This document shows, in pieces, positions 5,398-10,996 of a stretch of DNA of 10,996 nt (position 1 is the first letter of the stretch; each line of letters starts with the position of its first letter). The DNA is from Gammaproteobacteria bacterium (lineage in GTDB: Bacteria; Pseudomonadota; Gammaproteobacteria; DRJJ01). The notes under the pieces are model-generated. The model had not been told where the DNA came from. It made no database searches and was given only the letters and a program-made list of their open reading frames with translations. The stretch lies in assembly GCA_011052255.1 (NCBI GenBank), contig DRJJ01000170.1, positions 1-10,996 on the forward strand, in the 5' to 3' direction. Made by a program: the position numbers and the translations under genes.

Positions 5398-6252
5398 ATG
5401 AACAACAACAATAACAATACAACTGTAATAGCAGGTGGTATGTCCGGCGCCCGTATCGACATTGATGGGCAGCGTCTGCCTCTGCGTATTTTCCTTTTCA
5501 GCCTGGTTGTGGAGATCCTGCTCGTGTTACTGGATGCGGTGATCAACTACGCCGAGTACAGTCAATACGGGCAGATCCAGCGCCTGTTCAATATTACCCG
5601 CGAGGACGGTCTTGCCACCTGGTTCATGGTGACCCAGACCTTTATCGCCGGTCTGGTGCTGTGGCTGATATTTCTGGTGCAGCGCAGCTATGGCGCCGGC
5701 CGCGCATGTACCGCGGGCTGGGGTTTCCTGGCCGGTTTTTTTACCTATATGGCAGCGGACGACGCCGCAAAAATCCACGAACGTCTGGGATCGATGTTGT
5801 CAGTGGCGACGGAAGCGGGCGGTGCTATGGCGCAGGATGATCTGCTGGGCCGTATCCAGGCACTGTTCCCCAGCTATGATTGGCACCTGGCGGCGTTGCC
5901 GTTGCTGGCGGCTGCGGGCCTGTTCATGCTATTTTTCCTGTGGCGCGAGCTCCATAAGCGCAGCGATCGCCTGCTGATGCTGGCGGCAACGGGCTTTATG
6001 GCCCTGGCGGTAGGGCTCGATTTTATCGAGGGGCTTGATGACGGTCATGCCTGGAATGTACAGGTATGGATCCGCGAGACCTACGACCTGAGCAGGTATA
6101 CCGTGCGGCACTTTGCCAAGTCACTGGAGGAGTTCCTGGAGATGCTGGCCATCTCATTGCTGTTGATGCTGTTTGTGCGTCACCTGATCGCACTGACCGG
6201 GCAGCGTTTGACGCTGGATTTTTCTGCAGCAAAGTTAACGGGACAGAAGTGA
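5398..6252 (+). CDS. Six-helix integral membrane protein of unknown function
   Basis: I do not recognise a named family. From ATG 5398 the protein has 284 residues with about six hydrophobic helices (roughly 30-50, 76-95, 105-120, 165-185, 195-215 and 250-270). Polar residues recur at helix ends: ADDAAKIHERLG (D121, D122, K125, H127, E128), then GLDFIEGLDDGH, and KSLEEFLEML before the last helix. The repeated acidic and His residues at membrane boundaries could be metal- or proton-related, but this is a guess. The frame is open back to 5344, inside the preceding hairpin, so I prefer 5398. That start gives a run of six Asn after Met and has no clear Shine-Dalgarno; ATG 5440, preceded by AGGTGG, is a real alternative. 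Its TGA (6250-6252) overlaps the tadA start, so the two genes are probably translationally coupled. Confidence 0.7.
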   Translation: MNNNNNNTTVIAGGMSGARIDIDGQRLPLRIFLFSLVVEILLVLLDAVINYAEYSQYGQIQRLFNITREDGLATWFMVTQTFIAGLVLWLIFLVQRSYGAGRACTAGWGFLAGFFTYMAADDAAKIHERLGSMLSVATEAGGAMAQDDLLGRIQALFPSYDWHLAALPLLAAAGLFMLFFLWRELHKRSDRLLMLAATGFMALAVGLDFIEGLDDGHAWNVQVWIRETYDLSRYTVRHFAKSLEEFLEMLAISLLLMLFVRHLIALTGQRLTLDFSAAKLTGQK

Positions 6253-6698
6253 AAGACGATAGTTACTGGATGAAGCATGCATTGTCACTGGCTGTACAGG
6301 CGTCTGAATCGGGCGAGGTGCCTGTTGGTGCAGTACTGGTAAGTGATAATCAGATCATTGCTGAAGGCTGGAACCAGCCCATTGGTCTACATGATCCAAC
6401 AGCACATGCCGAGGTCGTCACCCTGCGCAAGGCGGGCCAGGCTCTGGCCAATTATCGCTTACCCGGTACCACCCTGTATGTCACACTGGAACCCTGCGCG
6501 ATGTGTGCCAGTGCGATGATCCATGCCCGCATCGAACGCCTTGTGTATGGCGCAAAAGATCCGCGTGCGGGTGTCGCTGAAAGCGTGACGAACCTGTATG
6601 CAGAACCCTGGCATAACCATTTTGTTGCAGTTGAGGGTGGGGTGCTCGCAGAACCATGTGGACAGATACTGAAAGATTTTTTTAAACAGAGACGTTGA
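6249..6698 (+). CDS. tadA: tRNA adenosine(34) deaminase TadA
   Basis: TadA converts adenosine to inosine at wobble position 34 of tRNA-Arg(ACG) in the cytoplasm, which allows one tRNA to read three codons. The 149-residue protein has the zinc-dependent cytidine-deaminase fold signature. His53 and catalytic Glu55 are in TAHAEV, with zinc-binding Cys83 and Cys86 in LEPCAMCASAMIHARI. The N-terminal EVPVGAVLV and the C-terminal helix ending in ILKDFFKQRR are also typical, and the length is normal. GTG 6249 is chosen because the residues after it (DDSYWMKHAL) align with the start of the Escherichia coli protein; the internal ATG 6270 would cut that helix. The GTGA overlap with the upstream membrane gene implies coupled translation. 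In relatives tadA lies near guaA and mltF, which fits the mltF gene downstream and the guaA-like cores upstream. Confidence 0.95.
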   Translation: MKDDSYWMKHALSLAVQASESGEVPVGAVLVSDNQIIAEGWNQPIGLHDPTAHAEVVTLRKAGQALANYRLPGTTLYVTLEPCAMCASAMIHARIERLVYGAKDPRAGVAESVTNLYAEPWHNHFVAVEGGVLAEPCGQILKDFFKQRR

Positions 6699-6750
6699 TT
6701 CGGATCATTCGGTAACAGGAAACGTTAAAAAAGTATTTTTTGTCCCCTAA

Positions 6751-6771
6751 CCCTCTCCCTGGGGGAGAGGG
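6751..6771. repeat. Short palindromic repeat of the CCCTCTCCC/GGGAGAGGG type
   Basis: CCCTCTCCC (6751-6759) and GGGAGAGGG (6763-6771) form a nine-base-pair hairpin with a three-base loop, preceded by CCCCTAA. Intergenic palindromes of this type are scattered widely in proteobacterial genomes. Just before it, A6-GTA-T6 (6727-6741) could weakly end the tadA transcript. The frame through the repeat reads SPNPLPGGEG, a common spurious N-terminal extension, so it is not part of the next gene. Confidence 0.6.
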
Positions 6772-6814
6772 GATATTTATGACGCGCTGTAAAGTGCATA
6801 ATAGAGATAACCTG

Positions 6815-7855
6815 ATGCAGAAAAACAAACCCGGTAAAATCACTTTGTGGCTAATCAGCCTGATCGCAATACTGGTAAGTGCCTGTGACACAACTGGCAA
6901 CAAAAACCAGGTCGCGGCGGACATTAAGCCCGCAGCTAAACAGTTACCAGCCAAACAGCCCCCCTATGCGCCGGTCGATGTGGATATGGAGCTAAAGCAG
7001 GTATCAGAACATGTGTACTATGTTCGGGGAAAGGCCGGTATTGCTACGGATAATGCCGGTTTTATTTCAAATGCTATCGCCATTATCACCGATGACGGAG
7101 TAGTACTGTTTGATGCACTGGGTACCCCCAGCCTGGCATACCTGTTTTACCAGAAGCTACGTGAGGTGACGGACCAGCCCATACGCAAACTGATTCTAAG
7201 TCACTATCATGCAGATCATATCTACGGCATACAGGTTTTCAAAGACATGGGCGCCGAGATAGTAGCGCCAGCCGGAACAGAGGTATACCTGGGGTCAGAC
7301 GCTGCAGCGGGAAGACTGGAAGAACGGCGTTTTTCACTTGAGCCATGGGTGAATGAACAAACCCGATTGGTGTCGCCCGATCGTTATATAAGCGAAACAA
7401 CAAAGTTTGAAATAGGTGGTGTCCGGTTTACACTGAATTACCTGGGTGCTGCCCACTCAGATGGCGACATGACTTTGTATGTTGAGCCGGATCGGGTGCT
7501 TTTGTCTGGCGATATTATTTTTGAAGGACGTGTACCCTATCTGGGTGATGCGAATACACGTCAATGGCTGGCTACACTGGAAGCGATGGAGACCAGCAGT
7601 CTGGCCGCGCTGATTCCCGGTCACGGCCCCGCTGCCGATAACCCGAACCGGGCGCTAAAGGCTACCAGTCATTACCTGGCTTTTGTTCGTGGCAAAATGT
7701 ACGATGCAGTCGAGAACATGGATGACTTTAATGAAGTGTATGACAATATAGACTGGTCTGAGTTTGAACAGCTACCGGCATTCGAGGCGGCTAATCGGCG
7801 CAATGCCTATCAGGTGTATCTTTCAATAGAGGATGAATTTCTTAAACAGGAGTGA
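6815..7855 (+). CDS. Metallo-beta-lactamase-fold hydrolase, lipoprotein
   Basis: A 346-residue protein with a signal peptide ending in the lipobox VSAC (Cys24), so it is exported and lipid-anchored. After a Lys/Pro/Ala-rich linker, the metallo-beta-lactamase fold begins at about residue 48. All metal ligands are visible: H130, H132, D134 and H135 in SHYHADHIYG, then H214 in AAHSDGD, D233 in LSGDIIF and H270 in GHG. It resembles the SoxH/quinoprotein-relay subgroup more than glyoxalase II or true beta-lactamases. I would not assign a substrate, and I do not claim antibiotic resistance. ATG 6815 gives a normal signal peptide. ATG 6779 has a better Shine-Dalgarno, but that lies within the palindromic repeat and gives a 36-residue leader. 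The gene converges on mltF, 21 bases away, and ends at a hairpin inside it. Confidence 0.82.
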   Translation: MQKNKPGKITLWLISLIAILVSACDTTGNKNQVAADIKPAAKQLPAKQPPYAPVDVDMELKQVSEHVYYVRGKAGIATDNAGFISNAIAIITDDGVVLFDALGTPSLAYLFYQKLREVTDQPIRKLILSHYHADHIYGIQVFKDMGAEIVAPAGTEVYLGSDAAAGRLEERRFSLEPWVNEQTRLVSPDRYISETTKFEIGGVRFTLNYLGAAHSDGDMTLYVEPDRVLLSGDIIFEGRVPYLGDANTRQWLATLEAMETSSLAALIPGHGPAADNPNRALKATSHYLAFVRGKMYDAVENMDDFNEVYDNIDWSEFEQLPAFEAANRRNAYQVYLSIEDEFLKQE

Positions 7856-7876
7856 AGCAGGTGTTGTCATTCCCGT

Positions 7877-9292
7877 CTATAATATAGGCGAATCAATCAC
7901 CGGCACCTTGATGGCCGGTGTATTTTTAAAAGAACGGTCTTTCTCATCTGCCCAGATCAGCAGATCATAGTAACTCCTGATGTTTTCAACATACATAACA
8001 GGCTCACGCCCGCGCGCGTATCCGTATTTTGTTTTCTTGTACCATTTTTTCTGGCTCAGGCGCGGTAATATTTTTTTAATCTCTATCCATTTGTCAGCAT
8101 CTTTACCTTCTTTCTGGGCGAGAATACGCGCATCCTCAAGATGCCCGTAACCTACATTGTACGCAGCCAGTGTCATCCAGGTTCGGTCAGGTTCTGGAAT
8201 GCGAACAGATATTTTTTTGCGTATCATATTGAAATAACGGGCGCCACCCATGATGCTTTGTTGTGCATCAATCCGGTTGCTGACCTTTAATAACTTAGCT
8301 GTGTCCTGTGTCAACATCATCATGCCACGCACCCCGGTGGGTGATCTCGCATTGGGTTTCCAGTGCGATTCCTGGTAACCGATGGCGGCCAGCAGACGCC
8401 AGTCCAGGCCGTGGCGTTGTGCGGCTTCCTCAAACATGGCCTGGTATTTTGGCAGGCGTTTGCTGGTATGGCGCAAATACAGTCGTGTGCCAACAAAGCC
8501 AAGCCTGTCAGCATGGCTATAGAATCGCTCAAGTACCTGATCCAGAATGCCACTGTCGGTTATTTGTTTTATAAAGGCGTTAGCCGCTTTGACCAGGCTG
8601 TCATCAGTCGTGTACTGAAAGGCCCATGCCAGTTGTTGTGGTTCTGAAATATCAAAAGCGACTCGTAATTTTGGATAATATTGCTGGTTCAGGGTCAACT
8701 CATTTGAGTCGGCAATCGTGTAGTCAATGAGTTGTTCCAGCACCAGATTCAGAATTTCCTCACTGTCCAGTTTTCGCGATTCCTGCCACTTGAGGTCAGG
8801 GTGAACTCTTTTAAGGTTTTTCAGGGTTTCGACATGGCTACTGCCGGCAATCACTTCTATCTGACCATTGATGATGTCTTCTACAGATTGCGGACGATTG
8901 TCACCCATACGATAAACCAGCTGCTGGGTGATTGTCTGGTAGCCTGATGCAAAGCGCACCAGTTTACTACGGGCATCGGTTACAGTAAGACCGGCAGCAG
9001 CCATATGCGCTTCGCCACGCACCAGCATCGGTATAATGTTATCAAAATGTTCAGGTACAATGATGCGCAGGCGCACACCCAACGAGTCAGCGAACTTTTT
9101 GATCAGTTCGTACTCAACCCCGCGTGGTCCCTGGGGCCCCTGGTAGTAGGTTGTAGGACTGTTACGTGTCAGGATGACCAGTACGCCATCTTTCTGAACT
9201 TTTTCCAGCAGGGTACGAGGTTTACTGGTGCATCCCGTCAGGAGCAGGGCAACAAGTACAGCTGTTATCAATCTTTGCAGCATAAAGACCAT
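7877..9292 (-). CDS. mltF: Membrane-bound lytic murein transglycosylase F
   Basis: MltF cleaves the glycan strands of peptidoglycan between MurNAc and GlcNAc, leaving 1,6-anhydro-MurNAc, at the inner face of the outer membrane. The 471-residue protein has a lipoprotein signal with lipobox LTGC (Cys21). A periplasmic-binding-protein-like regulatory domain follows (about 30-265, DGVLVILTRNSPTTYY to FYSHADRLG). The C-terminal SLT domain (about 285-435) has catalytic Glu308 in GYQESHWKP, then GVRGMMMLTQDTA and the AAYNVGYGHLEDA motif. Length and order match the Escherichia coli enzyme (catalytic Glu314). The start at 9292 (MVFMLQRL) or the Met at codon 4 are both possible; neither has a clear Shine-Dalgarno. 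It lies convergent to the metallo-beta-lactamase-fold gene, and its last codons contain that gene's terminator hairpin. Confidence 0.95.
   Translation of the reverse strand: MVFMLQRLITAVLVALLLTGCTSKPRTLLEKVQKDGVLVILTRNSPTTYYQGPQGPRGVEYELIKKFADSLGVRLRIIVPEHFDNIIPMLVRGEAHMAAAGLTVTDARSKLVRFASGYQTITQQLVYRMGDNRPQSVEDIINGQIEVIAGSSHVETLKNLKRVHPDLKWQESRKLDSEEILNLVLEQLIDYTIADSNELTLNQQYYPKLRVAFDISEPQQLAWAFQYTTDDSLVKAANAFIKQITDSGILDQVLERFYSHADRLGFVGTRLYLRHTSKRLPKYQAMFEEAAQRHGLDWRLLAAIGYQESHWKPNARSPTGVRGMMMLTQDTAKLLKVSNRIDAQQSIMGGARYFNMIRKKISVRIPEPDRTWMTLAAYNVGYGHLEDARILAQKEGKDADKWIEIKKILPRLSQKKWYKKTKYGYARGREPVMYVENIRSYYDLLIWADEKDRSFKNTPAIKVPVIDSPIL
7898..7927 (+). terminator. Rho-independent terminator inside the 3' end of mltF
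   Basis: CACCGGC (7898-7904) and GCCGGTG (7914-7920) pair around a nine-base loop and are followed by TATTTTT on the + strand. It lies 43 bases after the stop of the metallo-beta-lactamase-fold gene and should end that transcript. The same bases encode the last residues of mltF on the other strand. Confidence 0.7.
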
Positions 9293-9500
9293 ATGAAATG
9301 TGTATAATAAGGAGTATAACGGAAACCTGTCCGCTTGTTCAGAGTTTACCTGGCCATGAATGAAATTGAAGGTGTTATCAAATTTCAGCTCGAATTCAGT
9401 CTGGCGCGGTCAGGGATAATAAAGTGGTGGCACAGGAGCCAGCCAGGCCTTCATCAGAGGCAATGTCGGACAGCATGATTTACGAAGAGGCAGGTATTTC
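9293..9500. other. Intergenic region with a possible gene-start remnant
   Basis: The mltF promoter must lie here; on the minus strand TATTATA and TTATAC hexamers occur at about 9303-9325, but no clear -35. On the + strand, ATG 9356 opens a 40-codon frame to TGA 9476-9478 that begins MNEIEGVIKFQLEF. This beginning faintly recalls class II aldolase/adducin-family proteins, but the continuation does not, and there is no ribosome binding site. It may be a broken remnant or chance. No terminator is evident after the HD-GYP gene that ends at 9501. Confidence 0.3.
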
Positions 9501-10598
9501 CTAACTCTCGGCTAGCGCGACACGTTCTTCCTCATGATCGGCAAATTCCAGCGCTATTTTTCTGAATGTTTCCTTTAATTCAATAAAGGCATCTACCATG
9601 TCTGGATCAAAATGACTACCACGCCCCTGTGTAATAAATTCAACAGCCTTTTTGTGAGTAAAAGGAGCCTTGTAAACACGTTTGCTGATCAGCGCATCAT
9701 AAACATCTGCGATGGCCATAAGACGACCGCATATCGGGATCGCTTCCCCCTTGATACCTGAAGGATATCCGGAGCCATCCCATTTTTCATGATGCGTTTC
9801 GGCAATCTCGCGCGCAAAATGAAGGAATGAATTATCGCCCAGTCGTTGTTCTGCTGATGCGATGGCTGCACCGCCAAAATCAACATGTTTTTTCATATCG
9901 ATGAATTCGTCATCTGTAAGCTTGCCTGGTTTTAATAGTATGTTGTCTTTTACCCCGACCTTGCCAATATCATGTAAAGGGGCAGACTGATACAGCAGTT
10001 TGATCGTTGTGTCATCCAGGTAGTCGCTGAATTTTGGGTTGTGGCGCAGGTGTTCGGCCAGTAACCTGACATAGTTCTGAGTACGCCTGATATGACCACC
10101 GGTTTCAGGGTCACGATATTCGGCCAGTGTTCCCATCGCTTCTATAGTAACTTCCTGTGTTAACTCGAGTTCCTGTGTGCGTAGTCTGACCAGGTCTTCA
10201 AGCTCATCCCTGTGTTTTTTGAGTTCTATATGGTTGATCACACGGGCCTTGACCAGGGATGGGCTGAAAGGTTTGGTTATATAATCAACGGCACCGAGGT
10301 TGAGGCCACGTGCTTCATCCACCTCGTCGGTCATGGCAGTAATAAAGATAACCGGTATATCCTGCGTGGCGGGATCATTCTTCAGGCGTTCGCACACCTC
10401 GTAGCCATCCATTTCGGGCATCATGATATCCAGTAAAATAATGTCAGGTGGATGGTCAGAAAAAGCGATATGCAGTGCTTTTTTTCCACTGGTCGCAGCC
10501 TTGACCTTGAAGTCCGGGCGTAATGTATTGCTTAGAATATCGATATTCGTGGGTGTGTCATCAACGACGAGTATGACTGGCTGACCATTGTTTAGCAT
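9501..10598 (-). CDS. Response regulator with HD-GYP domain (probable cyclic-di-GMP phosphodiesterase)
   Basis: A 365-residue cytoplasmic signalling protein with two domains. The receiver domain (about 7-125) has acidic pocket D13/D14, phosphoacceptor D57 in LLDIMMPEMDG, T87 and K109 in ITKPF. A helical linker (about 125-155) leads to an HD-GYP domain (about 155-345) with H209/D210 in PLHDIGKVGV and G277-Y278-P279 in WDGSGYPSG. All key residues are present, so it should hydrolyse cyclic-di-GMP when phosphorylated, as in RpfG-like regulators. These control motility, biofilm and surface behaviour. ATG 10596-10598 starts the protein; the 18 bases before it have no Shine-Dalgarno, and the upstream receiver gene ends there, so translation may be coupled. 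No cognate kinase is in the window; it may lie beyond the right edge. Confidence 0.92.
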   Translation of the reverse strand: MLNNGQPVILVVDDTPTNIDILSNTLRPDFKVKAATSGKKALHIAFSDHPPDIILLDIMMPEMDGYEVCERLKNDPATQDIPVIFITAMTDEVDEARGLNLGAVDYITKPFSPSLVKARVINHIELKKHRDELEDLVRLRTQELELTQEVTIEAMGTLAEYRDPETGGHIRRTQNYVRLLAEHLRHNPKFSDYLDDTTIKLLYQSAPLHDIGKVGVKDNILLKPGKLTDDEFIDMKKHVDFGGAAIASAEQRLGDNSFLHFAREIAETHHEKWDGSGYPSGIKGEAIPICGRLMAIADVYDALISKRVYKAPFTHKKAVEFITQGRGSHFDPDMVDAFIELKETFRKIALEFADHEEERVALAES

Positions 10599-10616
10599 GA
10601 ACTGATGAGGGGGACT

Positions 10617-10996
10617 TCAGTTCTTGCCGTGAATAATAAGATCTTCGAGCTGATCTCGTTGTTGCTTGAGCTTGATATGGTTTTTGACCCGGGCCTTGAT
10701 CAGTGCCGGGCTGAATGGCTTGGTGATATAATCCACTGCGCCCAGACCCAGCCCCAGTTCTTCATCTACTGTCTCAGACATGGCGGTAATAAATATGACC
10801 GGTATGTTCTGTGTGGCCGGGTCACTTTTCAGTCGTTCACATACCTCGTAACCGTCCATTTCAGGCATCATGATATCAAGCAGAATAATATCTGGCTGGT
10901 TGTCGGAAAAGGCTATTTGTAGCGCTTTTTTCCCATTGGTAGCTGCTTTGACGATGTAATCCGAACGTAAAGAACTGCTTAGCACGTCGATATTGG
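10617..10996 (-). CDS. CheY-like receiver-domain protein, N-terminus outside window
   Basis: The minus-strand frame is open to the window edge and ends at TGA 10617-10619, leaving about 125 residues. It has the phosphoacceptor segment LLDIMMPEMDGYEVCERLK and the conserved Thr (FITAM) and Lys (ITKPF). It stops after a short helix ending in HGKN, with no output domain. The missing N-terminus should carry the acidic pair and only a few residues more. It is highly similar to the receiver of the following HD-GYP gene throughout, including identical stretches around the phosphorylation site, so the two are tandem paralogues. It is transcribed first, with 18 bases between the genes. A single-domain receiver could act as a phosphate sink or compete for the same kinase. 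An upstream fused domain cannot be excluded. Confidence 0.85.
   Translation of the reverse strand, partial: NIDVLSSSLRSDYIVKAATNGKKALQIAFSDNQPDIILLDIMMPEMDGYEVCERLKSDPATQNIPVIFITAMSETVDEELGLGLGAVDYITKPFSPALIKARVKNHIKLKQQRDQLEDLIIHGKN

Noticed and set aside
6740..6814. N-terminal extension MSPNPLPGGEG of the metallo-beta-lactamase-fold protein
   Set aside because: It is a translation of the intergenic palindrome from a TTG codon; the lipoprotein signal begins naturally at ATG 6815.
6815..7855. Antibiotic-resistance beta-lactamase
   Set aside because: The fold and metal ligands are shared by many hydrolases; the sequence resembles the SoxH/quinoprotein-relay subgroup and lies among housekeeping genes.

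Overview
The window looks like chromosome of a non-enteric gammaproteobacterium. The main evidence is the gene order tadA – metallo-beta-lactamase-fold gene – mltF at 6249-9292. From memory of Pseudomonas and Escherichia genomes, tadA and mltF are neighbours there and, in Pseudomonas, lie just downstream of guaA (GMP synthase). guaA itself is not in the window. Two short copies of what reads as its 3' end (Ile-Glu-Trp-Glu-stop, on the + strand) occur at 599-615 and 3513-3529. The 3' end of guaA is a known integration site for tyrosine-recombinase islands, so I read about 1-3530 as accessory DNA that accumulated between guaA and tadA.

Accessory part (1-3530). The left edge holds the C-terminal end of a GH130-family glycoside phosphorylase/hydrolase. 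Two direct repeats of 119 bp (98 identities by hand count, no gaps) start exactly 2914 bp apart, and each ends in the guaA-like core. Between them lie a minus-strand nucleotidyltransferase of the GSU2403/NTP_transf_8 type, an intergenic region with two near-identical 30-31 bp palindromes, a decayed gene of an unnamed helical family (5' end missing, in-frame TAA), and a HI1419/HI1420-type toxin-antitoxin pair. No integrase is visible, so the 2.9 kb unit is either a remnant or depends on a recombinase encoded elsewhere.

Backbone-like part (about 3531-9292). A DUF4382-type lipoprotein is followed by a strong hairpin, then a six-helix membrane protein of unknown function whose stop codon overlaps the GTG start of tadA. 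A short palindromic repeat precedes a lipoprotein of the metallo-beta-lactamase fold. That gene converges on mltF, and its apparent intrinsic terminator lies inside the last codons of mltF.

Right end (9293-10996). After a 208-base gap come two minus-strand signalling genes: a receiver–HD-GYP protein (probable cyclic-di-GMP phosphodiesterase) and, upstream of it, a stand-alone receiver cut by the window edge. The two receiver domains are close paralogues and look like a tandem duplication. I found no tRNA, rRNA, CRISPR array or complete insertion sequence.
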